From HGM13006 sp963650135 (GTDB lineage Bacteria > Bacillota > Clostridia > Oscillospirales > Oscillospiraceae), in contig CAVJLG010000021.1 in NCBI GenBank assembly GCA_963650135.1, positions 1 through 64,000 on the forward strand: a DNA stretch of 64,000 bases, read 5' to 3'. Of this stretch, positions 32,467-40,349 are shown one piece after another; position 1 is the stretch's first letter, and every line of letters starts with the position of its first letter. The position numbers and the translations under genes were made by a program. Below the pieces are notes generated by a model that ran no database searches, had not been told where the DNA came from, and saw nothing but the letters and a program-made list of their open reading frames with translations.

Positions 32467-32769
32467 TCAATACTTACGGCAAAAATCATCATAAAAATCA
32501 CACGCTTGGTCATCGGTATGTTCTTCCGAAAGGAAATTCGCCAAGTCAGTCTTCATTGCATCAAAGACGGTATCTCCTTTTTCTGGATCGCAAAATGCAG
32601 TGTGTAGCATTGCACCATAAATACCGCAAGTGATAGCATAATACCGTTTGCATTTTTCAAGCGTAATCCGGCACTCGCCGTTGTATTCTTCATCACGAAG
32701 AATTATGCCATCTTCACTACCAACACTTCCGATGGTGTTGCCATCTTCATATATAATCCAATCTTTCAA
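32467..32769 (-). CDS. Small conserved-looking acidic protein
   Basis: 100 residues if the TTG at 32769 (AGAGGA 10 bases upstream) is used, giving a product that starts LKDWIIYEDGNTIGSVGSED; an ATG at 32796 would add nine residues but overlaps the upstream gene and has no ribosome site. No domain is recognised. Cys are present at GECRITLEKCKRYYAITCG. It is the last gene of the row 34499-32467 with overlapping or close neighbours. Confidence 0.5.
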   Translation of the reverse strand: MKDWIIYEDGNTIGSVGSEDGIILRDEEYNGECRITLEKCKRYYAITCGIYGAMLHTAFCDPEKGDTVFDAMKTDLANFLSEEHTDDQACDFYDDFCRKY

Positions 32770-32785
32770 AAGAATTACCGTCCTC

Positions 32786-33208
32786 TCATTCCTCATCTTC
32801 AAACTCAACATCATTATCTATGCACCAGCGGATTGCCTTTTCACGATAAGCCTCTGCCTTAAAGTCATACCAACGCTGTTCCAGTCCAAAATAGCGCAAG
32901 GAGGTTTTGAATCTGCGGAATGCGCCCTTGCCACGGATGGCATAGGCTAATTCTTCCTGTGCTTTGCCGGGAGACAGGCTCTCGACGAACTGCTCCATAA
33001 TGCTGTATTCGTGGATTTCATATTTGTCGGGAAAGCGGAGATAGCGTCCGTGGTTGTCCTCAATCTCCATTGCAAGGGCTTCATCCGTCTCGCCGGTCAC
33101 AAAGTAATCTTGCAAATAGACGGTTTTGCCGGTTTGTGTGTCCAGATACAGCGTATAGGCTTCGCTGGCTTCTTCCATTGCCTGAACGACTTGCTTTAGA
33201 TGAATCAT
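32786..33208 (-). CDS. UPF0158 family protein
   Basis: 140 residues from ATG 33208, which overlaps the stop of the SEC-C gene (ATGA); an upstream ATG at 33253 lies inside that gene. The sequence YTLYLDTQTGKTVYL, then FPDKYEIHEYSIMEQFV and GKGAFRRFKTSLRYFGLEQRWYDFK, is characteristic of UPF0158. The function is unknown, and no enzymatic motif is assigned. Coupling to the SEC-C gene suggests a joint role. Confidence 0.8.
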   Translation of the reverse strand: MIHLKQVVQAMEEASEAYTLYLDTQTGKTVYLQDYFVTGETDEALAMEIEDNHGRYLRFPDKYEIHEYSIMEQFVESLSPGKAQEELAYAIRGKGAFRRFKTSLRYFGLEQRWYDFKAEAYREKAIRWCIDNDVEFEDEE

Positions 33209-34197
33209 CGTCCGCAACACCTCTTGTATTTCTTTCCGCTGCCGCAAGGACAAGGATCATTTCTACCAACCTTTTGAGGCTTGGCTTTCTTGACCGCTGC
33301 CTCCGCATCGGCAAGCTCTTTCAGCAGATTAAACCGCAATTCCTCGCTGGGCATATCCATCGTCAGGATGCTTTTCCGAAACTCGTTTGCATCCATCGTG
33401 CCGTCCGCAATCGCCTTGCGAATGTTCGGGCCAAGAGAGATAGACTTCGGCATACGATCTTCGGGCGGCTGCATCTGGAACAGCTCGTCCGGTGTATAGC
33501 CTCGGTTGCACTGCATTCGGGTGTGGTTATGGAACTGCTGATGCAGTTCTACAAACCTATGGAGATCGGCTTCGCTGGAAAATTCCAGCCCCAATTCATG
33601 CAGTCGATTCATTATGCTTGAAAAATCAGCAGTCTTACAGCGTGTGCCATAGAGAATGTCAATGAAGATAGCATTCAGCTTGTCCTCGTCCAATGCAAAG
33701 GCTTCGCTGAGGAATTTCTTCAATGCCAGCGTTTCCGGCGTGTTCTCACAGTAGAACGGATCGTCATAGCACAATAACTGTTTCTTTTCGGGTACAAAAT
33801 AGGGCTTTCCTTGCTGTATACGGAGGGTTTCGTGGTAGGGGGATATATCTTCATCAAAGAGCGTCACATCAATGATTTCACGCTCCCAAACGGGCTTTTT
33901 CGACCCATCCACATAAATCTCATCCTCGCCCAAAAGATAGTAGTCCTCGCATTCGTGTCGGGCAATTTCCGCAAAGGCAAGGAACTCTTTCTCTGTGACA
34001 AGAGACGGACTCTGCTTGGAGATGATCTTCCATGCCTCTTTCAAGGTGATAATGCCATAGAGATTCGCCATTGCGTTGAAATATTTCCGCAGTGTTCTCG
34101 AAGTGGTGTCCTTCAGCGGTATTTCCCGATACAGGGCATTCAACTGACGCCGGGTATAGGTTTCGGGAATATCAACGCATCCGTCTTCTTTGTTCAT
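33205..34197 (-). CDS. SEC-C motif protein
   Basis: 330 residues. The C-terminus is the zinc-binding SEC-C motif (GRNDPCPCGSGKKYKRCC, residues ~312-329), known from SecA and from many uncharacterised proteins. The remaining ~300 residues are helical with no domain I can name; NHTRMQCNRGYTPDEL is a distinctive stretch. The start overlaps the stop of the gene upstream (ATGA) and its stop overlaps the UPF0158 start. The function is unknown. Confidence 0.8.
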   Translation of the reverse strand: MNKEDGCVDIPETYTRRQLNALYREIPLKDTTSRTLRKYFNAMANLYGIITLKEAWKIISKQSPSLVTEKEFLAFAEIARHECEDYYLLGEDEIYVDGSKKPVWEREIIDVTLFDEDISPYHETLRIQQGKPYFVPEKKQLLCYDDPFYCENTPETLALKKFLSEAFALDEDKLNAIFIDILYGTRCKTADFSSIMNRLHELGLEFSSEADLHRFVELHQQFHNHTRMQCNRGYTPDELFQMQPPEDRMPKSISLGPNIRKAIADGTMDANEFRKSILTMDMPSEELRFNLLKELADAEAAVKKAKPQKVGRNDPCPCGSGKKYKRCCGR

Positions 34198-34499
34198 TCC
34201 TCAACCTCCACAATGCCATAGTCTATCAGAATATTCTTCTCAGCATAGGGAGGATAGACAATCCCGGTCATCTCATATTGATACCGTTTGACACGACGGG
34301 TTTCATCCATCGGCTCAGGTGCATAAGCCGCCGTCTCACAATGGGCATATTCCGGCATTGCGGCAAGATCGTCCGCTGCATCCTTGATGAGCGCATCGGT
34401 TACATCGTCAATGCTTTTGCCAAACTCCACGGCAACAAGCTCGTGCTGCTTGACCTGACGGTCAAGATTTCTGAGTGAACGGTACAGTATGTATTTCAT
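34194..34499 (-). CDS. Unknown 101-aa protein
   Basis: 101 residues with no recognised family. The N-terminus is helical and charged, followed by RVKRYQYEMTGIVYPPYAEK. The C-terminus is acidic (IVEVEE). The start ATG follows GGAGG (reading GGAGGCTGCCCT on the minus strand). Its stop overlaps the SEC-C start, and the kinase-like gene ends 13 bases upstream, so it is part of the same leftward row. Confidence 0.6.
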   Translation of the reverse strand: MKYILYRSLRNLDRQVKQHELVAVEFGKSIDDVTDALIKDAADDLAAMPEYAHCETAAYAPEPMDETRRVKRYQYEMTGIVYPPYAEKNILIDYGIVEVEE

Positions 34500-34512
34500 A
34501 GGGCAGCCTCCT

Positions 34513-35293
34513 TTACAGCTTCTCGCCTATGGTATCGAAATAGGCGGCGATTTTATTTTGCAGTTGGATAAGATATTCTTCAAAATAAGCACTCACAATC
34601 GCTGAATAGACCTGATCCAGCGTGTCCAGCAGTTCCTCAATATCATCTTCCGTCAGGGCATACATCGCTCTGAGCGGATCAAGATATTCACACGGTACGG
34701 GTCCAAAGTGTTCCTTGATCACCGAAGCGGCGGCAGAAAGCATAAAGGTCTGTCTCCTTGCAGATGCTTGCAGTCTCTTTGTCAGCAGATAGGTCAACTG
34801 CTTTTCAGCTTGCAGATAGGTCAGTGTCGATATATCGGAGAGCCAGAAGGCTTCGCTAAAATCAAAACTAACGATATGCCCGTCTGCGGTCATTGCCATT
34901 TGCAGAAGGTCATCCTGCTCAAACATTGCCGATAGTGCAAACTGTCCTGCGTATTCTCTTTTCAGAGTGGGAGAGGAACGCATTTCGTCCTTATCAAAGC
35001 GGCGCAGTCCTTCCAAAAACGCAATGCCCACCACATAGGGAGAGCCAAAGCGTCTGCGGTCCTTCTTTGCCACATTCATGAGGTATGCTTTTGGCGTAGG
35101 AATGCGCAAAAGCTCTGCCAGCCTCGAATACATAAACTCGGTGCAGGCAGAGCTTGGATTGTCAGACTTGATAAGCAATTTCGGAAAGTCTGCTGACTTC
35201 GGCACAGCCAGCAGAATGTTCCCACTAAAGCCTTTATCTGAGTATGGCTCAAAATTGAAGTTTTCTGTATCTCAGTATATATGTTTCTGTCAT
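34513..35293 (-). pseudogene. HipA-like kinase-fold protein, frameshifted near the start
   Basis: The true start appears to be ATG 35293 (after GGAAGG), giving MTETYILRYRKLQF and a stop. Removing one T from the run at 35251-35254 continues it as EPYSDKGFSGNILLAVPKSA and on to 34513, for about 259 residues. The body recalls HipA/PI-kinase-like folds: KLLIKSDNPSSACTEFMYSR, LLRIPTPKAYLM, and GHIVSFDFSEAFWL as a possible metal-binding stretch. The canonical HipA catalytic motif is not clear, so the assignment is weak. GTG 35205 could start a shorter product. It follows the ImmA-like gene. Confidence 0.55.
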
Positions 35294-35301
35294 GCCGTCG
35301 G

Positions 35302-35839
35302 TTATCCTTCCGGTTTGATATTCTTCAAAAAGTCTGCGTGAGGTACATAAGGCAAGTTCAGTCCCCCAGCCCATACGATTCATTTCGTTGAACTTGATCA
35401 GCATCAGATTGATATTTGTCCCCATAATTGCGGAGAGCTGAACCACATCATAGCCCACTTTCATATTCTCGATCAGTTCATCGTCTTCAATGATCAGGTG
35501 GGCAGAAAAGGCGTTTGCCTCATATTCCGGCTTGGAGCGCATATCGAACAGCGTAAACTCCTGCAATGCACTGGCACTTTTGGCAAGGTCACGATGAAAA
35601 ATGTCGTGTCCGATCTCGTGACCGCAGACCATCTGCATGACCATGTGTTCCATATTGGAGTTCAGCAGGATATGGCGTTCCTTGTGGCGATAGGTATACA
35701 TTCCCAAGAGTTCGTTGAAGCTGTCAACATAGTGAACATAGATGCCCAGTTCACGGGCGATCTTCAAGGTGTCTCTTGTGCCGCAGCTTTTTACAATATT
35801 GTTGGCTTTTTTGTAAATTTCCTCTGAGCGAATGATCAT
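35302..35839 (-). pseudogene. ImmA/IrrE-type metallopeptidase, C-terminal frameshift
   Basis: About 178 residues if restored. The zinc protease motif HEIGHDIFH (from CGHEIGHDIFH) and a downstream Glu-containing helix (KPEYEANAFSAHLI) mark the ImmA/IrrE family, which cleaves a partner repressor. The start ATG at 35839 follows GGGGGTG. A run of five G (35363-35367) breaks the frame after NRMGW; with four, the protein ends NLPYVPHADFLKNIKPEG and TAA at 35302, the usual type of ending. As read, the product has a 38-residue foreign tail. The catalytic part is intact, so it may still work. It is 73 bases from the XRE gene, its likely substrate. Confidence 0.75.
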
Positions 35840-35911
35840 GGGACGCTCACCCCCTTCATGATACAAGTTTCCATATAGATTATAGCAAGTGTAATGTCCT
35901 TAAAAACGGAC

Positions 35912-36325
35912 TTATTCGTCTTTCTTGAACTTCTTCGGCGTGTACTTCTCCACATTACGGGCTTTCGACTCCCAGTAGATGTCCTGCAAGGCTTTCATTA
36001 CAGCATCCTTGTCCTGCTCGGACAGCTCACCACCGGCAAACAAGCCGGACATATCTGCAATCAAAGTCTGCGCCTGTTTCATACCACGAGAGCCGTACTG
36101 CTCGGATGCCTGAACGACGAAGGACTCATCCTCGCTCAGAAAATAGTTTACATCCACTCCGAAAAATTCAGCGATCTTCTTATAGTTGTCTCTCGAACGG
36201 GGGAAGGAAAGATTGTTCTCATATCTTGTGATCATGCGTCTGTTAAGACCTAAGTCGTCTGCTACCTGCTGCTGGGTTAAGTTCTTCTTTTCTCGTTCTG
36301 CCTTGAACTTTTCACCGAATGTCAT
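35912..36325 (-). CDS. XRE-family repressor (ImmR-like)
   Basis: 137 residues. The N-terminal helix-turn-helix (LTQQQVADDLGLNRRMITRY) is followed by a conserved FFGVDVNYFL stretch and a charged C-terminus (KKFKKDE). The start ATG at 36325 follows AGGAG. It is paired with an ImmA/IrrE protease gene, as in ICEBs1, where ImmA cleaves ImmR after DNA damage to release the element. Repeats with GAGCA/TGCTC half-sites in the divergent region are the probable operators. Confidence 0.85.
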   Translation of the reverse strand: MTFGEKFKAEREKKNLTQQQVADDLGLNRRMITRYENNLSFPRSRDNYKKIAEFFGVDVNYFLSEDESFVVQASEQYGSRGMKQAQTLIADMSGLFAGGELSEQDKDAVMKALQDIYWESKARNVEKYTPKKFKKDE

Positions 36326-36380
36326 TTTGGTAATCACTCCTGTTCACAAAAAGTTTGCGACATCGAATTGCTCAAATCTA

Positions 36381-36409
36381 TTGACAAGAGCATTTCAAAT
36401 GCGTATAAT
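36381..36409 (+). promoter_or_regulatory. Rightward promoter of the element control region
   Basis: TTGACA and TATAAT are 17 bases apart, a perfect consensus. GAGCATTTCAAATGC, an operator-like half-palindrome, sits in the spacer, so binding of the XRE repressor would block it. Confidence 0.85.
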
Positions 36410-36415
36410 AATATA

Positions 36416-36434
36416 TGAGCATCTCAACTGCTCA
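36416..36434. promoter_or_regulatory. XRE operator TGAGCA-N7-TGCTCA
   Basis: A perfect 6-bp inverted repeat lies between the divergent promoters. Related half-sites (TTGCTCA, GAGCATTTCAA) repeat at 36368-36376, 36388-36400 and 36449-36456, giving about four sites. Confidence 0.7.
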
Positions 36435-36435
36435 T

Positions 36436-36464
36436 ATTCTACCTGAAATTGCTCACTCTGTCAA
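36436..36464 (-). promoter_or_regulatory. Leftward promoter of the XRE gene
   Basis: TTGACA and TAGAAT are 17 bases apart on the minus strand. Repressor-type half-sites overlap it, which fits autoregulation. Confidence 0.65.
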
Positions 36465-36549
36465 GGGGTTTGAGTAGAAATACAAGAAAAAGTTACAATT
36501 AACGGCTGAGACTCTGTATGAGAAGTCGATACCGAAGAAGGAGTGATCA

Positions 36550-36810
36550 TTGCAAATGGAAGTACAGTGTAGAAAAGCCTATGTGTCGGTCAATGTGGAT
36601 GTGGACGAGGAAGGTGCGCTGCATCCACGGTTTATCCGTTGGAAAAATGGGCTGATCTTTCAGATCGACCAGGTGCTTTATAAGTGTCGTGCTACCTCCA
36701 AAAAGGTTGGAGGCGGCGGTATTCGTTACACCGTTATGATTAAGGGAAAGGAGTCTTTTCTGTTTCATGAAGGTGACAAGTGGTTTGTAGAAGCAAAGGA
36801 GGGCAGTTAA
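36550..36810 (+). CDS. Small conserved element protein
   Basis: 86 residues if the TTG at 36550 is used (GGAG 6 bases upstream); an ATG at 36556 gives 84. It is beta-rich (YVSVNVDVDEEGALHPRFIR, then IRYTVMIKGKESFLF), with no domain name I can give. Its stop overlaps the next ATG (TAATG). It is transcribed from the strong rightward promoter opposite the XRE repressor and is probably an early gene of a former integrative element. Confidence 0.6.
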   Translation: MQMEVQCRKAYVSVNVDVDEEGALHPRFIRWKNGLIFQIDQVLYKCRATSKKVGGGGIRYTVMIKGKESFLFHEGDKWFVEAKEGS

Positions 36811-37502
36811 TGATTCTTTCCCAAAGACAAATTGAAGAAATTGCAGCCGCCGTCACAAAGGACTTCAACGAGTTCTTTTTCGGCGCAGAAGATGAAAAAG
36901 TCCGTCTTCCGCAAGCAACACCGATAGATCAGCTTGCAAAGGATTATCTCGGACTGACGGTATCTTTCGCCAAGTTATCCTCTGACGGAAGTATCTGCGG
37001 ATTGACGGCGTTTGCCGATACTGAGTACACCGTGGAAGAAAGAGGTACGATCCGCAAAATCCCACTCAGGAAAAATCAGGTCCTGCTGGATGAGAGCTTC
37101 ATTCAGCCCGGACAAGTCAAAAAGCTCTGCGGCAAGCGTCGGTTTACGCTGGCGCACGAGTGCGCACATCAAATCCTCTACCTGAATCTCGTCGATACCT
37201 ATATCGACAACGGACGAACGGGAACTGTCTTCGATAGACCTGAGTTTAACCGCCTGATGAATGACATCAAAACCGGCAGGATTAAATGCCTGGTCGTTCG
37301 TGATCTCGGCCGTTTTGGTCGTGACTACATTGAAGCCGGTACATATCTGGAACGGATTTTTCCGCAGATTGGACTTCGGTTTATTGCTATCAAAGAGAAC
37401 TACGACAACTTTGACACGGACGGCTCTAACGAAAGCCTGATTATCCCATTGCAGAATATGATCAACGCACTGTATTCCACCGTAAGGTTTCCACTGCGCT
37501 GA
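36810..37502 (+). pseudogene. Chimera of an ImmA-like protease and a serine recombinase
   Basis: 230 residues in one frame. Residues 1-~127 are an ImmA/IrrE-type protein with the zinc motif HECAH (FTLAHECAHQILYL). From VDTYIDNGRTGT the sequence is the catalytic domain of a large serine recombinase (FDRPEFNRLMND, VVRDLGRFGRDYIEAG), missing its first ~45 residues with the nucleophilic Ser. The frame ends after MINALYSTV; the out-of-frame continuation KAQMEQGTFKARNLP is found to 37549. The fusion looks like a deletion joining two genes, not a designed enzyme. The protease half could still be made. Confidence 0.75.
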
Positions 37503-37549
37503 AAGCACAGATGGAGCAAGGAACATTCAAGGCAAGAAATCTTCCTTAA
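37180..37549 (+). mobile_element. Serine recombinase remnant
   Basis: This is the recombinase part of the chimera plus its frameshifted continuation. The N-terminal catalytic Ser region and the whole DNA-binding C-terminus are gone. It is the main sign that an integrative or conjugative element once lay here and was mostly lost. No attachment site is recognised. Confidence 0.7.
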
Positions 37550-37647
37550 GGTTATTGTACCTTTTGCATCAAACATCGTCAAGAAAAACCAACCGTTTTG
37601 TGGAAAATAGCGGAATCTTTGATGTAATTTTGATGAGATTGTCCAAT

Positions 37648-38424
37648 TCAGGCATTCAATACCGCCTGCTTCATGGCCTTGACATAGTCGTAGACCACCG
37701 GCACGCTCTCCCGGCCATACTGGGCAATGAGCTTTACAGTGGCGCTGCCCACAATCACGCCGTCTGCCTTTTGCGCCATCTCCTTCGCCTGCTCAGGAGT
37801 GGAAATACCAAAACCAATGGCGCAGGGAACATCTCCGGCGGATTTCGCCAGCGCTACCATTTCGGAAAGATTGGAGCTGAAGCTGCTGCGAACGCCGGTA
37901 ACCCCCAGGGACGACACGCAATAGAGGAAGCCCTGGGCCTCTTTTGCAATGGCCTTTATCCGGTCATGAGAGGTGGGCGAAACCATGGAAATCTGGGTCA
38001 CGCCGTATTTCTCCAGCACGTCCTGAAACTCCTGGTGCTCCTCAAAGGGCACATCCGGGAGAATCACACCGTCTACCCCCGCCTCCCGGCACCGGGCTAT
38101 ATACTTCTCCGCCCCATAGCCGTAAACAGAGTTGGCATAGCCCATAAACAGGAACGGAATCGTAATATCCTTCCGTAGCCGAATGACCATGTCAAACAGC
38201 TGGTCCACCGTCACGCCCCCCTGGAGCGCCCGCTGACTGGCCTCCTGAATCACCGTGCCCTCTGCAATGGGATCGGAAAACGGTACGCCAATTTCGATGA
38301 GATCCGCTCCGGCCTCCGCCATGGCGCGAATGAGCTTCTCTGTGGTTTCAATATCCGGATCGCCGCCGGTGAGGAACGGAATAAACGCCTTTCCGTTCTG
38401 AAATGCTTCTGTAATCTTATTCAT
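37648..38424 (-). CDS. trpA: Tryptophan synthase alpha subunit
   Basis: 258 residues, normal length. It cleaves indole-3-glycerol phosphate to indole and glyceraldehyde 3-phosphate. TIM-barrel signatures are visible: DLIEIGVPFSDPIAEGTVIQ, with the first catalytic acid (Glu, ADLIEIG), DGVILPDVPFEE with the second (Asp), and phosphate-binding FGISTPEQA and IVGSA. The start ATG at 38424 overlaps the trpB stop by 8 bases, which suggests coupled translation; a 59-residue in-frame extension lies inside trpB. It is the last gene of the trpBA operon, with its end 99 bases from the recombinase remnant. No clear terminator is seen. Confidence 0.97.
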   Translation of the reverse strand: MNKITEAFQNGKAFIPFLTGGDPDIETTEKLIRAMAEAGADLIEIGVPFSDPIAEGTVIQEASQRALQGGVTVDQLFDMVIRLRKDITIPFLFMGYANSVYGYGAEKYIARCREAGVDGVILPDVPFEEHQEFQDVLEKYGVTQISMVSPTSHDRIKAIAKEAQGFLYCVSSLGVTGVRSSFSSNLSEMVALAKSAGDVPCAIGFGISTPEQAKEMAQKADGVIVGSATVKLIAQYGRESVPVVYDYVKAMKQAVLNA

Positions 38425-39601
38425 AGATTTCAACCCCCTTGTATCTTGCAATGGCTGCCACATCCTTATCGCCTCTGCCGGAGATCGTGACCACCAGAAT
38501 CTGATCCTTGCCCATTTCCTTCGCCAGCTTTTTCGCATAGGCCACCGCATGGGCGCTTTCAATGGCAGGGATAATGCCCTCAGTCTTCGCCAAATATTCA
38601 AAGGCTTCCACCGCCTCGTCGTCCGTCACCGGCACATACTCCGCCCGTCCGGTGGCATGGAGGTCGGCATGCTCCGGGCCAATTCCGGGGTAATCCAGGC
38701 CCGCAGAAATGGAATACACCGGCGCAATCTGACCGTATTCGTCCTGGCAGAACAGGGATTTCATGCCGTGGAAGATGCCAACCCGGCCCGTTGCCACAGT
38801 TGCCGCCGTTTCGAACGTATCAACGCCCCGGCCCGCCGCCTCGCAGCCAATCAGCCGCACCGAAGGCTCCCGAATGAAGTCATAAAACGTTCCAATGGCA
38901 TTGCTTCCGCCGCCCACACAGGCCACCACCGCATCCGGCAGACGGCCTTCCTTCTCCAGGCACTGTTCCCGGATTTCCTCGCCAATGACCTTTTGGAAGT
39001 CCCGGACAATCACTGGGAACGGGTGCGGGCCCATGCAGGAGCCAATCACATAGTGGGTGTCGGCGATCCGGGTGACCCACTCGCGCATGGTTTCGTTCAC
39101 CGCATCCTTTAGGGTCCGGGTACCGCTCATCACCGGGTGGACCTTTGCCCCCAGCAGTTCCATACGGAAGACGTTCAATGCCTGACGCTTGGTATCCTCT
39201 TCCCCCATGAATACCTCGCACTCCAGGCCCAAAAGCGCTGCGGCAGTGGCCGTGGCAACGCCGTGCTGACCTGCGCCCGTCTCGGCAATGACTCTGGTTT
39301 TACCCATTTTCTTTGCCAGAAGCACCTGTCCCAGGGCGTTGTTGATTTTGTGCGCACCGGTGTGGTTCAGGTCCTCCCGCTTGAGATAGATCTTTGCGCC
39401 GCCCAAATCCTTGGTCATTTTCTCGGCATAGTACAGCCCCGATGGTCTTCCGGCATATTCCCGGAGCAGGTATTGAAGCTCCCGGTTGAATTCCGGATCG
39501 TTTTTGAAATGATTGTAGGCCTGTTCCAGCTCGTCCAGCGCCGCCATCATGGTTTCCGGGGCATACTGCCCGCCAAACTGTCCAAATCGTCCTTTGCTCA
39601 T
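38417..39601 (-). CDS. trpB: Tryptophan synthase beta subunit
   Basis: 394 residues, normal length. It is a PLP enzyme that condenses indole with serine to tryptophan. The PLP lysine is in HTGAHKINNALGQ and the phosphate loop in VGGGSNAIGTF. The start ATG at 39601 follows AAGGAGG by 8 bases. It is controlled by a T-box leader (39630-39905) and promoter 39913-39941, and is followed by trpA. Confidence 0.97.
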   Translation of the reverse strand: MSKGRFGQFGGQYAPETMMAALDELEQAYNHFKNDPEFNRELQYLLREYAGRPSGLYYAEKMTKDLGGAKIYLKREDLNHTGAHKINNALGQVLLAKKMGKTRVIAETGAGQHGVATATAAALLGLECEVFMGEEDTKRQALNVFRMELLGAKVHPVMSGTRTLKDAVNETMREWVTRIADTHYVIGSCMGPHPFPVIVRDFQKVIGEEIREQCLEKEGRLPDAVVACVGGGSNAIGTFYDFIREPSVRLIGCEAAGRGVDTFETAATVATGRVGIFHGMKSLFCQDEYGQIAPVYSISAGLDYPGIGPEHADLHATGRAEYVPVTDDEAVEAFEYLAKTEGIIPAIESAHAVAYAKKLAKEMGKDQILVVTISGRGDKDVAAIARYKGVEIYE

Positions 39602-39629
39602 TGTGATTTCCTCCTTGAAAGATAACAAA

Positions 39630-39905
39630 AAAGACCTTTGCCCTAATTTCTTAGGACAAAAGTCTTACACTTCTGCGGTACCACCTAAATTGACGCCAAT
39701 GCGCCCACCTCTATGCGTACTAACATACGCCGGCAGAGATAACGGACCGCCAAACCGTTGGGCATTACTAGGAGGCTCCTCCGTTCTTCCCACCCTCCTG
39801 AATCCATTCACACCGGGGCTTACCACCGCGCTTCCACCGTCCGCGGCTCTCTATGCGTATACCTTCGGGGCTACTCTTTTCAGTCGTCAGTTTTGCTGTG
39901 AAATT
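39630..39905 (-). promoter_or_regulatory. T-box riboswitch (tRNA-Trp) upstream of trpBA
   Basis: On the minus strand the leader has the AG-bulge region (AGAGAGCCGCGG), a GAATGG specifier with the Trp codon TGG (39804-39806), the T-box core GGTGGTACCGCA (39674-39685), and a terminator stem (AAGACTTTTGTCCT ... AGGGCAAAGGTCTT) with TTTTTT. Uncharged tRNA-Trp should stabilise the antiterminator and turn on trpBA. Confidence 0.92.
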
Positions 39906-39912
39906 TGGCTCG

Positions 39913-39941
39913 ATTATAACGCAGCGTTTTTCATTTGTCAA
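39913..39941 (-). promoter_or_regulatory. Promoter of trpBA
   Basis: TTGACA and TATAAT are exactly 17 bases apart on the minus strand, just upstream of the T-box leader. Confidence 0.88.
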
Positions 39942-40001
39942 GCACTTTTTTGCATTTTTGTGTTAGCAGGTTAAATTATCAAAGATTTTTTATTTTCCCT
40001 C

Positions 40002-40030
40002 TTGACAGTAGGATTCTGACGGTGTATAAT
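40002..40030 (+). promoter_or_regulatory. Promoter of trpEGDCF
   Basis: TTGACA and TATAAT are 17 bases apart. It is divergent from the trpBA promoter, with 60 bases between the two -35 boxes. Confidence 0.88.
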
Positions 40031-40037
40031 CGCCCCA

Positions 40038-40325
40038 ACAAATGAAAATGAAACCGTTGAAGCGGAAGTAAAGGCAGCTGTTGCCCCCTCAGAGAGCTCG
40101 GGATGGTGGAATCCGGGCGGAACGCAGGCTGTTACAATGGGCCGCTGAGGGCAGCCGGAACAGATTCTTTTGAATCCCAGTATGGTTGACGTGTGGGCAT
40201 ACGTCAGTTGTCGGAGATATGTTGGTATCTCGCTAAGGGCACGGGATTTCTATATTCCGTGAATCAAGGTGGCACCGCGGGTTTTCCCGTCCTTGACATT
40301 TTTATGTCGGGGACGGGATTTTTGT
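40038..40325 (+). promoter_or_regulatory. T-box riboswitch (tRNA-Trp) upstream of trpE
   Basis: The leader has AGAGAGCTCGGGATGGTGGA in stem I, a candidate Trp specifier TGG (40138-40140), the T-box core AAGGTGGCACCGCGGG (40266-40281) and a terminator stem CCCGTCC..TGACA with its complement followed by TTTTTG. It should induce trpEGDCF when tRNA-Trp is uncharged. It differs much from the trpBA leader, so it is not a recent copy. Confidence 0.92.
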
Positions 40326-40349
40326 TTTGTCCCCAAAGGAGGTCCTTGT

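Noticed and set aside
37550..37647. Possible attachment site or terminator at the island's right edge
   Set aside because: I found no repeat matching the left edge and no clear hairpin in this gap.
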